A stretch of 64,000 bases of DNA, taken from NCBI GenBank assembly GCA_022478985.1, contig JAKSZP010017483.1:1-64000 (forward strand). Direction: 5' to 3'. Under the pieces are notes generated by a model. The model had not been told where the DNA came from. It did no database searches and worked only from the letters and a program-made list of their open reading frames with translations. Each line of letters starts with the position of its first letter. The first letter of the stretch is position 1. The position numbers and the translations under genes are program-made. Of the stretch, positions 1 to 11,990 are shown in pieces. The DNA is from Massospora cicadina (taxonomy: Eukaryota > Entomophthoromycota > Entomophthoromycetes > Entomophthorales > Entomophthoraceae).

Positions 1-356
1 ATATATGGAGCTATTGCCCCTTATTTCTACCTTTATTTTAATATAAATCACAGACTTCTCTGAGCTCCCTTTAACCTCATAAAAAGACTATCTCCTTTAA
101 TCTTCCATGAGACTCTTTATACCTCATTTCCCCAGTCAGATGCATCCTCAGCTTGGTAATCTTCTATTCTTCTTCCCTTTTCAAATTACTCTCATTCATA
201 TCGAATCTTGGCATAATCCTCTCGTTTCACCAGATGTCCTCATTTCGCTCAATTATAATTCATGTATCCCTTTTTCATGAATCTTGAGACTTGTCTCAAT
301 CCCAAAGATCCAACAATATGGGTAGCATATCATCCAGTCATCTTAACTTCCCAACA
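1..356 (-). repeat. 3' LTR of element B (partial)
   Basis: The segment aligns with 5145-5504; window base 1 corresponds to 5145. The LTR ends at 356 (CTTCCCAACA on the plus strand, TGTTGGGAAG on the minus). Base 357 onward reads as pol on the minus strand. Confidence 0.85.
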
Positions 357-1320
357 GAAGCATTTTTCTTTAACAACTCGAAATTTGGGGCCCTGATGCA
401 CTTAAATTGGGAATGAACTGTCAGTAATACTTAACTATCCCCAGATACACCTGTATGTCCCGCTTATTCCCTGGGCGAGTCATCATGCTTATTGCTTCCA
501 CCTTAGCTGGCTACAGTTTAAGCCCGTTTGAATCCATGATGAACCTGAGGTATTCCAATTGTTCTTTAAAGAAATGGCACTTCTGAGGTTTAATTTTGAT
601 ATTAGTGGCAGCGAGGAGCTGAAACACTTGTTCTAAGTGGGCCAGGTGCTCTGTAAATGTCCACAAGAACACATTGATATCTTTAAGGTAGACTAGGCGT
701 CAGGACAGCTTCAAATCACCTAAAATCATATCCATGGCCCGCTGAAATGTAGCCAGAGCATAACACAATTTTTGTGGCATGCGAGTCAGCTGAAGCATCC
801 CTCTTGAGGTGATGATTGCACATTTCTCCTGTTCCACTAATGGCAATTCGATCTGCCAGTATCCCAAGATCAGATCCATGGCGGAAAAATAGTTCGCCCC
901 ACCCATTTTGGTCTAACGCATCATTACTCCGCGGAAGAGAGTAGGAATCCTTCTTAATTACGTCATTGAGTTTGCAATAGTCAATAACCACTTGATTTGA
1001 GCCATCCTTCTTCTTTACGATGAGCACAGGTGATGCCCATGGACTTTTCAAAGGCTCTAGTATTCCTTGCTCGATAAGTTTATCCACTTCATCAGAGACA
1101 ACCTCTTCCACTGCTTTTAAACGTCTAATAGGTCGTGAATGAATGGGAGGGTGATCCCCTGTATCTATCTGATGTACTACCCCTTGAGCGCACCTCAGGT
1201 CATGATCATCATTTGCAAAAATATCATGATACTTTTCAAATAATGCCATAGCCTTATCTTGTTGTTCCACCAATAATCCCGTGAATGCTTCCTGTGGAAC
1301 CACAGTCAGTACACCGAACA
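357..1320 (-). pseudogene. Reverse transcriptase remnant of element B
   Basis: Minus-strand reading gives Gypsy RT blocks in order: a region before the fingers (near 1150), SPWASPVLIVKKKDGS, the palm start (YCKLNDVIKKDSY), then MDLILGYWQIELP and the active-site region. The catalytic Y-x-D-D box at 679-690 reads YLKD, so the first Asp is lost. The thumb/connection (IKPQKCHFF, EYL) follows. The reading ends at a few residues of the RNase H start, just before the LTR at 356. Two frames are needed (near 906 and 716). This is the pol gene of an LTR retrotransposon and is clearly non-functional. Confidence 0.85.
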
Positions 1321-1329
1321 AGGAGTGAG

Positions 1330-2230
1330 CCGGTAATCTGAGATCCTCCCATGAGCCAAAATCATGAATATGACGAACTTCCTCTATAGGGACTAAGTGT
1401 AGGTAGCCACCACTGGTGCCGCCAGATCATTATTGCCTTCTTCTGTAAGTTTGCTAGCAGCACTTTAACTTCCCCATGCCCTGGTAGCAGTATCCCTGGA
1501 GCCACATGTGGCTCAAGCCGTGAGTGCAAGTGAGGCGCCATAAGTTCTCTATAACGTCCCTTAGAGACATCGATTTCCAGCCCAGTCCTCACTATGCTTT
1601 GGTCTCCAGACGGTAGGCTCAGAGCGCGCATTGCCCAAAGAGGGATCCCTTTGTACTCTAATCCTGGTTGGGGAGGATCCTGGTCCACCAACTCAGACAT
1701 CAATAATGAACAGGTTAACTTCATCGTTGTACACTAAATTGATCTAGCTGGAGTGGACTGGATCTGTTGGGATCCCACAAGTGGAGAAATACATGGAAAC
1801 TTGTTGTCCTAGAATAGTAAGAGTTTCCTCAGCCATAATTATCAAACGCCAAATTTCCATATAAAAAACTGCGCAACTAACATATCATAGTTGTTATTTG
1901 GCAAAACCACCGCTGGAGCAGACACCTGGTCTGACCTAAAACGCAAAGTCAACATGCTAAATGCTCCTTAAGACACAGTGCTGTGCATTCCTGCAGTCTT
2001 GTATATTACTCTATGGTCCACATCTGGCTTCAGCAGAAGTTACTCACCAACTGGGTGGAAACTATGTTCACCGGAGCTCCCGTGTCTATGATAGCGCGGA
2101 TTTTTATGTTTTGAACGAATATGTTGCAATAAGTACATTCCAAGTAAGAATAATCATTGGTGTTTATTACTTGTACGTTCAAGGGCTTTGTGTTACTCAA
2201 AAAGGAAGAAATGCCTTGCTGACCTGAGGA
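1330..2230 (-). pseudogene. Aspartic protease remnant of element B
   Basis: On the minus strand the retropepsin motif IIDTGAPVNIVSTQL is readable, with DTG encoded at 2078-2086 (plus-strand CCCGTGTC context). A protease-to-RT linker follows (open stretch 1362-1724), like the linkers in elements A and E. Frameshifts separate the motif from the linker. Its role would have been cleavage of the Gag-Pol polyprotein. Confidence 0.75.
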
Positions 2231-4990
2231 TACTCACTAGAAATTTTCTCCACCAGAATGGCTATGTTAACCCCTAATAAAGGAGTGACATTCGACAAAG
2301 GATCCAAGTTGCTAATGCCAGTCTGTTCCAGGATCTGCCACGCATATGGCTTCTGCATATCTTGGCGGAACTCAGCCCGATGGGGTGAGCTTTTACTCAT
2401 GGAAGTGGAAGCAGGGGTTTCCAATGAAAGCTGCTGGTATAATAAATCATCTGATTGAGGTTTGACTTCTACCTGAAAAGATGTTTGGGAATTGTTAGGG
2501 ACAAGTGAGTTAAACTCAGCGGAGATAGAGCGTCCCATCTCTACTCCGCTCAAACTTTTCCCTTCTCATCTTTCTCAGTTGGCATTGTATACACTTGTGG
2601 TTTGCTAGGGCAATTTCCTGCATAATGCCTATTTGTCCGCACTGGAAGCAAGTGTTCATAAAAGGATCACATCCATAGGTTGGAGCGGAAGGGCCAGGTC
2701 AGAAGTTGCCAGTATGGTTCCAAGGTCGCAGACAAATGGGTTGAAGCGTACATGGGCCAAAAAGGGTCCACTAACTCATATGAGAGACGACTATGGCCAA
2801 ATGACTGATAACCCAGTCACTGCGGCCTATATCCTGTAGGGTTTGGAGCGGGGGCAGCAGCTATTTTGGGCTATGTTGGGGGCACTGTTTTTGGCAGAGT
2901 TTCAACGTAAGGTGTTCATGATTCGAATAAGTCCAGTATCTCTGTCCAAAAAATGTGACATAGCATTATATAGTTCCTGATATGGTTTGACAGCCGCCAT
3001 CATCACTATACCAACATCTTCAGTGGTTAAAATGTTAGCTCCAAGTAGGACGTGTGCTTTCTCCGAAAACTGTTCAGCAAAATCGGACAGTGTCTCATTT
3101 CAGTAAAACTGTATATTCAAACAATCATCTTTTCGTTGGGACATCTTGGTAGCGCCCCTGAACAGCTGGATAACAGTAGCTTTGGCTTGCTCATAGGATA
3201 CCGAGCTATTTGGAAGATAGCAGGTAACTTGATCAGCGCTTTCCACATCTAGAGCAGACAGCAACAGTTTTCACTTCCCATCAATCAGTAGCCCCTTCCA
3301 CAGCGAATTCAAAACGCTTTAAAGTAACCATGTAGGTTCCAGTCATGACTGAAAGGAGGTATCTTTTGATACAAACTGTTACACTTTGCTCTAGGTTTCT
3401 GCTGCAAGGAGAAGGCGAATTGGTTTCGGAGTGACTATGGAAACCATCCCTTTGTGCATTATCTTACAGCCAGCTGGATGGACTCAAACCTGTCAAAAAG
3501 GACCCGGAAGAAGTGGTGTCACGCGGGGGGTCCATAGTACCACCAGAGGGATATTTGTTTGCTGATCCATAGCATTCTTCTCCCAAGTCGCCACTAACTG
3601 CCCCATTCCCCCCAGCTCTGGTAGGCCCCACAAACTGTTCATTAATCAACTGTTCCGCCTTAACCAAATAGCTTACATCGCCCATCCTGAAATTCCTGTT
3701 GCAGCATTTCATAAAGATGTTGCAATTCCTGGCGGTCTCCCCTTTCTTTATTCAGTTGCTGTTACATAGCTTGTAACTGTGAGAGAACTTCTTCAAGTAT
3801 GTTCCACAGTTGGGTTTGCTGCTGGATAGCACTATCCACTTGTTGATTGGCGTTATTTATTTGAGTGACAAGGTAGGCTTATTTCTGTACCAATTCCTCG
3901 TTGACCTGCTGAAGGGTATCTAAGCGCCCTTGCATGTCAGCATACTCCCCTGTTTCACAAAATGGAAGGGGGAAGGCTCATTGACGCTCAGCCTGACTAA
4001 CAACTTCCATTTGTGTAACCTGAAGAATAAGCTGGAGATATCTGGGTGTTGTTGATCAAAGAATAAGCGCGTTATCTGTTGTTTACTGGGTATTCCATTT
4101 TGATACAAAGTTGGGTTAATTTTGTCAATAGAGAGCTGACTTGGGCTGCCACTTGCTGTTCCGTCAGGGTCCTTTTTTCCTTGAGCTGGGCGATCACAGC
4201 TTCGAGAGCTTCCTCCCATTCAACTAGCTCCATCATAAAGCGCTCAGTATTATTCCCCAATGTTGTTATGTCCTAGATTCACTCCACTGATAGGCCATGC
4301 TGGTCCAGCAATTTGCTTATTACTCGAGGTAATTCTAAATTTAGCTGTGGTACCAAAATGTTTAATCAACGGCGGACGTCCCTAACACAATGATTCATAT
4401 GTACCAGCGCCCCTTGTACTTCTGAAAACAAATGATCAGGGCGGTTGAGCAGGAGTCGAGTATCATGCTACTGTGCTTGCGCAAACTGTAATACATCCCC
4501 AATATCATTATTATGGTGGTACAGCACATGCAGTAGCAGGCTAAATGAAGGTTGCACATATGTGACTAGGTATTCCTCAATTCCATGGGTACCAAGGCGG
4601 CGAGCTAACCCTGTTGCAGTCATGTCCAAATAAGACATGTACAGTGCGTAACGATTTTCTTGGTCATGTTGGATATAGAATAAACTCAGGGCATTTCCCC
4701 ATTCTCATCTTCATATAAGTGATACCCGAGCAACAGCTGCTCCATAATATTTCTTAGTTGTTAGGGAGTCACATCTGTGGAGCGTCCTTGTTGGGTGGTA
4801 GTCAGCTCAGGGCAATTCTCAAACTGCAAAATTGATCTTATCTTTATCATCCCTTGGTTCAGTCACAGTAAATAATGTTGGTTTGTGGCTAGGTGCCTCC
4901 TGGGCTTCTTCAGCATACTGCGCCCTGAATATGAACAAATTATGTTGGAATGAATGAGGACTCATCATCATATTTAATGGTTGAAAAACT
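2230..4990 (-). pseudogene. Gag remnant of element B
   Basis: The region lies between the primer site and the protease. Its nucleocapsid zinc knuckle is at 2610-2650 on the minus strand. It reads as CX2CX4HX4C (CFQCGQIG-H-YAGNC) only if one lost base is allowed for, since the segment is 41 instead of 42 nt. Gln/Glu-rich heptad-like stretches around 3720-4260 suggest a coiled coil near the N-terminus, as in the Gag of elements A and J. Many frames and stops are present. Confidence 0.65.
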
Positions 4991-5006
4991 ACAGTTGCAT
5001 GTGGCT

Positions 5007-5024
5007 CCCTGTAGTGAGCACCAC
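5007..5024 (-). promoter_or_regulatory. Primer binding site of element B
   Basis: The minus strand reads GTGGTGCTCACTACAGGG directly after the LTR end (TTAACA). The same block follows the LTRs of A, E and J, and near-copies follow the foreign LTR in E and the right LTR of G. It starts with TGG after one base, as expected for a tRNA-CCA primer, but I could not assign the tRNA. Confidence 0.75.
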
Positions 5025-5504
5025 TGTTAATTCTCAGCATCTAAGCTTGATTCCGCTGAGTCAGTTTACACAGGGTAATAAACAATGAGCACCCAAATTG
5101 GACGATATGAGGTTCGCCAACTTCTTAATAAAACTCAATAAAATATATATGGAGATATCGCCCATTATTTCGCCCTTTATTTTAATATAAATCGCAGATA
5201 GATCTGCCCTTCTGTATCACTTGTAAAAGTCTATCCCCTTTTAATCTTCTGTGTGATTCTTTATATCTCAGTTCCCCAAGCCGGATGCATCCTCTTCCTG
5301 GTAATCTTCTACTCTTCTTTCCTTTTTGAATTACTCTTGTTCATATCAAATCTCAGCATAAATCCTTTCAATTCGCCAAATGATTGTCATTTTGCTCAAT
5401 CGTAATTTTTGTATCCCTTTTTCATAATTCTTGAGATTCATCTCAATACCCCTCCAATTTGCCGATATGGGTAGCATATTGTCAATTAGATCAACTTCCC
5501 AACA
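5025..5504 (-). repeat. 5' LTR of element B
   Basis: A 480-bp repeat with TG...CA ends on the minus strand, matching 1-356 over its inner three quarters. A purine-poor, AT-rich stretch (AATAAAACTCAATAAAATATATAT on the plus strand) lies near 5126-5150. Confidence 0.85.
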
Positions 5505-6900
5505 ACAACAATCAGCAAGCAGTCAGAAAGAGTCATCTTTTTGGGGCGAGGATAACTTTCCTTCTTATTGATGGAGTTGAGCTTTCAATAGTCCATTACC
5601 TCCTGAGGGCTGTTATCTTTCTTCAAAACCAGCAGGAGAGGAGAGGCCCAAGACCTGCATGAAGGCAACAAGAGTCCAGCAATGAGTAGTTGTTTAAGCT
5701 CTACTGTCACCTAGGCTTCTTCAACCTTATTTTTTTGGTAAGGTCAGGACTGAAAGGGGGAGCATCCTCAGTCTCCATCATGATATAGAACCCCGTTCAT
5801 TTTTCTAAAGTCGTAGGTTGAGGCAAAAATAGATCTGACACCATTTAAATAATTCTTAAACTTTGCGCTGTTGTTCTTAAGTGAGATCTTTTCAATACTG
5901 GTATCAATTAGGCCACTGATATAGCATCTCCAAAACAATGTCCTGTATTATTTTATAACTTCAGACGTTGCTGACAGCCTCTACTGGAAGGAGGAAGCTA
6001 TAGGCTGTGGGACTATTTGGGCAACTACCCTGGTTCTATCAGTAAGGTTATCCAATAGCACAGATATAGATCTGGCATAAGTTGGATCTAGGTTTCCTGG
6101 AAGGTTAGAACCTCATTAGTGGAAGGATTTTCTAGGCCTCAGAATTCTAGCAGGTATCCGGAGGGGATGTTAACATGGACCTGGGTGTCAGCAATTACTT
6201 AGGATTCCAGAGGTATAGTGGTCGCACCAGATAAGTATATCAGCATGGCTTCTTATCCATCAACAGCAGGTGGGGGAAGCCGGACCCAAGAGCCCCTTAA
6301 ATGATATTTGAGTCGGTCAATTAGGCTTTCACTTTCTAGTAGGCAAGCTCAGGACTTATCCTTTGTCTTGGAGTCTATGGAAGTTTCAAAGATTAGGGGG
6401 CCCAATGTACCAGTAGAGATAGAAATTAGTTGTCATAATGTACTACTGCTGAGTAATCTCGGAGAAACTGAGTTCAAAAGGGGAGGTCATAGCTTGAGTT
6501 ATCCAGTTCGACGGTGGGGATATTTACAGAGAGTTTTTTAAAACGGATAGTTAGGGAAGAATAGGACCCTATAGATTGGGTACATGGCAGCCCAGCCGTG
6601 CGATACTTCATATAATGCGGCAAGTCCATAGCAATATTGTTACTATTAATCAACTTAGACGATATAACATTATGGGGGAACAACTTTGACCTATGGTGAT
6701 AAATGCAATCTTATGAACTCTTACAGCGATGTGGGTAGCCAGACTTCCAAATTGTGAAGGTAGCATGAGAAACATGGGATAGTCATCAGAAGAAGAGTAG
6801 CAGTTTTAATTTCTTTATTATCAACGGGTGCTAAAACTTCTTCTTCAGATATGGTAGCTCTAGGTTTGTTTGAGGTAATGGATGATTCTTGAGGCATGAT
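5505..6900 (-). pseudogene. Gypsy element C: RT N-terminus and protease region
   Basis: The minus strand reads an RT entry region: a PPFSPDLTKK-like segment near 5740-5780, then SWASPLLLVLKK and a palm start, broken off at 5505 by element B. Upstream (6000-6900) would be protease and linker, but the frame is lost and I could not find a clean D-[ST]-G motif. The RT differs from those of A, B and E, so this is a separate, older Gypsy family. Element B inserted into it. Confidence 0.6.
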
Positions 6901-8200
6901 AGGGATATCAGCATGGGGCGCCTAGTCCTTTATGCTGAGGGCCTTTAACCACCTTCTTAGCAATTCGTTTCCATCATGTCTTAGTGCTGTGCCAGAAGCC
7001 ATTGCTGTAGGTGCATTGGGGTTGAGGATTCTTCTGGTTTTTGACCACATGGACCCATGGACAGTTGGAGGAAGCCAAGGAGATATCCTTGGAATACAGG
7101 ATCATTGCAGGATTCTTGTTAATAGCTTCAAATGATTTCTCAAATGCACATGAAACCATTCTTTTGGCCAATGATATGCATTTATACTTCAGGATAGGAT
7201 CCCAATGCGGAGATGCTAGCGCTAATTGTTTCGTCTAAGGTAAGATAATTTTTTTGTAACCAAGGGTTGCTCTTAAGCGTAGAAATGGCTGGCAAACTCC
7301 ATAGGCTCTCCTCTTTTACTTAGGCGGATACCCACTAATGCTTGTTTTTGGTTGGCCAGGCTTGTTTACTAACAATTTTTGGATTATATCAATATGAACC
7401 TGCTCCCAGGTGTTGCATTCTTTCAGGTGGGGAGTCATAATCTCCTGAGCAGTGCTGTTAAAGAAGAAGTGGATATGCTTCACTTTCTTCTGGTTGGTTG
7501 CCCCTTCTATGGAACTCCCGTAGGCATATAGGAAAGAGGCGATGCTTTCCTGGCCAGGGGTGCACTTATCCTTAAAATTAGGTTAATGTTAGTTAGAAAA
7601 GGAGTGAATAGGGTGTTAAAGACAGGAATTGGTTCAGGCTTGGAGATTTCGGTCTCCACATATTCATGGGAGGCCTAATAGTCCAACCACCATCTTAGGC
7701 TATCAAATCCTCTTGGATTTTGTCCCAGTATTTTAGTTTAAGGAGGTAGTGAATCCTTAAGAGCAACCTGCTCCTTTAGGGCTTGAATATCAGCGCCCTG
7801 GAGAATAAGCTGACTCTCAAGGGTGATCAAATGGGATACTGAACCCTCGACTGGTTTGTTTTAGCTGAGAAATGTGGCTATCAGTAAGCTTGGTGAAGGC
7901 TCTAAAATTATCCAATTCATTCAAAAATGCCTCAATGGAGACCCTAGGGTTGAGGGCTACGCTCACTTGGAGTTTACATCCTTGGACTACATTCCAAATT
8001 AAATCGTTTAAGGTGGCTAGGGCTTCTAAAACATCCTTTTGACAGGGTCAACATGTTCTTTGGGGGTAGGTGCCGTGGGGCCAGAGTGCCCTTAGGCTCA
8101 TAGGGACCTTCAGGTCCTTTACTCCCAGAGGTGTATTCACAAGAGGTCAGCTCCTGATAGCGTTGTTCTAATATATATACCATATTTTCATCTTAGTGGA
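6900..8200 (-). pseudogene. Gypsy element C: probable gag remnant
   Basis: The minus strand has a capsid-like stretch near 7190-7440 (GEPMEFASHFYA, with LVTKKLSYL and a run of hydrophobic helices) and an open stretch 6974-7171. The block FASHFY resembles the capsid block FADHF/FADQF of the Gag proteins of E and G. I could not read a clean zinc knuckle. The assignment rests on position (upstream of the RT at 5.5-5.8 kb) and on this resemblance. Confidence 0.45.
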
Positions 8201-9200
8201 TGTGCTGGTAAAAAGCCTCAAGGTGTTGGATATTCTGGCAAAGTTGGTCTTTGAAGTCTATAGATCCTGATATCCAGTACTGCGATTTGGCCTCAGGATT
8301 CTTTGAGCAATTGTCAGTTATCAAAATAGCCTCTCAAATGTCATGGACAAAAGAGATGTCATGTTGAAAAATTGACAACATAAAAGTTGAAAGTTTGGAT
8401 GAGCCCATTTGTCAGGAGACTTCATGATAATACAACCCAACTAACTGGAGGAGGTGATGAATAGAAGGGTGAAAAAGGTTCCAAAGGTAGTGCTCAGTTC
8501 TCAAGGTAAGTTATCCCACTGGTAGCTGGGCCAAGTTATAAAGATCCCACATGGTAAAAAGCACTGAAGATTTGTAATTACGGCTGGAGTAGGTAGCCAC
8601 AGATTAAATGCCATTTAGTAACTTTTTAACAATGTTGTATAGGTTTTTGTACTGAAGTTGATACTGATTTCCGTTAACTAAAGGTAGGGAGAACTGAAAA
8701 TGTGGCCTGAAATTCTAAACTTTCAGGCTGCGCAGGCAGTACTTCATATTACAAGGTAATAAATCCATTGAGCAACGCTCCTTGACTTATCAGAAGACTG
8801 AATCTCATGACTGCTAGTATTTTCCATTGTTCATGTTAGACGTTTTCACTTTGGAAAGCTCAGAGCCCCCTGGAGTGAAAACCACTTCTCTCAGAATAAC
8901 GGTTCTCTTGGCTGTCACCAAAGTCTGGAAACGGGCATAAAGTAGAAAATTGTCAGAGATGTCAAAATATAAAAAGATGGAGCAAGTATAGAATATTTTT
9001 TTGAATTTGAAAAAGTCGATATTTATAGAGCGTATGGGGACATGGTGTCTCAGTGACCTTCAAGGCCAAATAAACATGTTCCTTTACTACTCTCATATTA
9101 ACCGCGTGGTCGACGCCCTCATTCAATTGTGTCGTCCTTGTGACTTAAGCAGTGGGGGTAATACTCTCATAATTTGGGAAGCGGGGATGTAATTCCTGAG
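8201..9200. other. Unassigned decayed sequence
   Basis: No readable domain, LTR match or RNA gene was found. Both flanks are minus-strand Gypsy remnants, so it is probably more of the same. Confidence 0.4.
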
Positions 9201-11130
9201 GTGTTTCCATTGATTATCATACGTGTAATGCTCCTGATTAATCTAGTTTCAGCGCCTTCACGGTAAGGATCCATTTGCGCTGGTTTTAGTGTAAATCTGT
9301 TAAGGCTCAATTTGAGAGCAGTGATTTTGGCTTTCTTGTCATCTCAAATCATGACACTGCCAAAACGCGCACCTTCTGGATGATTACTTTTACTTTTGTT
9401 ACACTCTTGCCAAAAGGGTTTTCAATGGTGAGAACGTCAGTAGCAGATTCTTCAAATGATCTGAAGTAGCAGCACTCTTATTAGTATTGACAGTATCTTT
9501 GCCATCTGGTGCCCAGTTCTTAAAGGTATCCAAATATAACTGCTCTCCTTCTTCACCTTAATTGATAACCTGGGTAAGATGGTTTGCTTCAATAAATAGA
9601 AATTGCTAAATGTAGATCTGGTAGTGCCATGAACTCTCAAATAGCAGACACAGCCACTGCAATAAGTGCCCCTACCGTGTAGTATTCTGCGCTGCCAAAT
9701 CATAACCTTTGGTCATCTTCTCCCTCAGTGTGATCCACCCAGCTGGGAGCGTTTAGGATATCTTCTTTATGGAAAGTGTTTTTCTTTTCAGTGGCAAGTA
9801 ATAAAATTTTGATAAAAGTGCCCAGGTTGGTGACACTTGTTGTAGGTACACTTTCACTAAAGCATGAGTTTGGGCGGTTTGATACTCTTATCCTTTGGTT
9901 TGTCACCATTATTTTTGGCAACATAAACGGCCTTATTAACACATTAAGGGGGAGGTGTAGGTCCCATTGCCATATATTCAGCTTTGTACGTCTCTTGTAC
10001 GTTAAGTAATTCTTACTTAAGAGCTTTGAAGGACGTTGTAATATTATCCGCAAGAGACATATGCATCTTCAGGTTAAGATGCATCTTCAGTGAAATCTAT
10101 AAAACGGTCTTCAAGATAGGCAAATCCATAGTTCTTGTGGTCCATAGGTGTTGAGCCTTGAGGTAGTAGCAAGAGGCATAATTTGCGACTGACCCATTCT
10201 TGCCCATTTTCATTTGAAACTCTTTTTATACTCTGACATCTTATTTACTACTGACCTCTGAAAGGAAAATAGCTTTTATTTGGTCCAAGATAGTCCAAGT
10301 CATAGGCTTGCACTAAGGATCTCATGAGCCTCGCAGTCATTAACCTTGCGCGTGGCGAGTCTTTTGGCAATCTTTAGCACCATTCATGCTTTTTACATAC
10401 ATCTGGAGGAAACCCGCGATCCTTCCTTCTCCAGGTGTATAAATGGTCTTTAAGTACAGTTTGATATTGGGAACCTCCTAGACAGGATCAGTGTGCATTA
10501 TGGTCAGCTGTGTAGCAGTTCTTACCAGTTAAGGTTCATTCCTTTGAGCAGCCCACATAGGTGCCTCCAATTGAGCTATAGGTCGAGTAGAGGTAGACTT
10601 AGTACAGTATGCATATGCGCCTTCAGATCTTCTATACTCTATTCCATCGCAAACATCATAGTGTCATGATGTTCCAAGCGCTCTCCTTATTTATTTAAAG
10701 CGTTGATGGTTTCTTCTTTCTCTTATTTGAGGAATACAAGTCTCTCCTCAAAATTCTCAACCGTAGCTTCCAGTTTTTATAATAGGTGATGATCTTCTCA
10801 CAATAGATTATGAGGCAATGCGTGCTCTTCTGGCGGTCTCCTTGACACACTCAAGATTGTTTCTTAGGTCATGTACTTCTAACTCCAGGGTACAGAGTTT
10901 TAGTTGGGTTGTATCCTCCTCCCTCAACAGGAGCTCAGATGAATCCTCTCCATGATATACTTCCATATCCTATTTATTATCAAACTGCTCATGAGAACTC
11001 TCAGATTGTCACTAAAGCCTGAGGATACCACTCCTGTAATGAGCACTATAGTCAGCTCACTGACCTCAGCTTTCTTAACATGTGAGGCTGAACAGCTGTT
11101 CAGCGGGTCTAGTCCGCGCTGATTAAGCAC
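9201..11130 (-). pseudogene. Gag/nucleocapsid-like remnant of a further Gypsy element
   Basis: Reading the minus strand from 11130 down gives a heptad-rich coiled-coil segment (LELEVHDLRNNLE near 10850). A long charged capsid-like region follows, then a decayed zinc knuckle at about 9794-9850 (NKCHQPGHFYQN). The outer two Cys positions of the CX2CX4HX4C pattern are replaced (Tyr, Phe). Downstream at 9340-9440 comes a lysine/valine-rich segment. The order coiled coil, capsid, knuckle is that of Gag. No LTR could be matched, and relation to C or D is uncertain. Confidence 0.5.
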
Positions 11131-11990
11131 CAGACAAACCTTACTAAGATCACAATCCTCCTTTGTAAAGAAAATTCTCCTCTGATGCTACCCCTTGTAG
11201 CATTGATCACTTTAGTAAACTCTTTGCATCCATGGCGAAACTCTTGTAGACACTCTTAAACATGTTTGTAGTATGTTAATCCCTGGGAGTCAATGGAAGA
11301 CAATACAACCTCTTTTTTGGAAGCTCAGCTTCAAAATATTTGCAATAGACAGTGTCTTCTTCCAAACAGAGCAGACCTCAGACTGGGTACTGTATTCTAT
11401 CTATTTGGTTAATCTGAGACTGGTTACTGATGATTAAAACACTTAACAACTATAAGTGTAAGTAAAAGGATAAACTTGAGATTCTGTGAAATGGTTTTCT
11501 ATTAAGATAAAAAATTAAGTAATTTGTACTTCAAGGTAAAAAAATATGTAAGAGTGAAAGAAATATTGATAAGTAAATGGGAACTTGGGGTTCAATATGG
11601 AGATTTTCAAAATTTCCTAGTCATACATCTTTGAATGCTTTTTTCACTTTGAATTTGGAGAAATCTTTGTAGCTGCAAGCTCAAATCGTGGTTTTATCAC
11701 TGAACCTGGATATTCAGGGGCTTTGTACTAGCTCCCACTTTTGGGTTTTGAGCCATTATACCTTCTGCTGATATTGTATGATTATCAAACTTGTTAATAA
11801 CCTTCTTGACCTCATGTTTTAGAGTTGGTGCTCCTACAATGTGCCTCAAATCGGATTTTCAAGTTACTCTCAAAATTTTATGATTATTGGATTTGGTAAT
11901 ATTTACTCTCAAACTTTGGATTCTCCCATCAGCATAATTTGGTGTGCTCATCGTCACATCATTGGCGGATTGCAAATTATTTTAGCCCCA
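11131..11990. other. AT-rich decayed stretch
   Basis: AT-rich, with no LTR match and no readable domain. On the minus strand it lies downstream of the RNase H of D, where integrase would be expected, but I could not read integrase motifs. Confidence 0.4.

Larger units (their letters stand above)
1..5504 (-). mobile_element. Ty3/Gypsy LTR retrotransposon B, internally deleted
   Basis: This minus-strand element has a 480-bp LTR at 5025-5504 and the inner 356 bp of the matching LTR at the window start. About 120 bp of that left LTR lie outside the window. The interior is only 4.67 kb and reads gag, protease and reverse transcriptase. The reading then stops at the beginning of RNase H, directly against the left LTR, so RNase H and integrase are missing. 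LTRs of this element begin TGTTGGGAAG and end TTAACA on the minus strand. The element sits inside the RT of another minus-strand Gypsy element (C), whose reading resumes at 5505. Stops and frameshifts are present throughout, so it is inactive. Confidence 0.85.
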
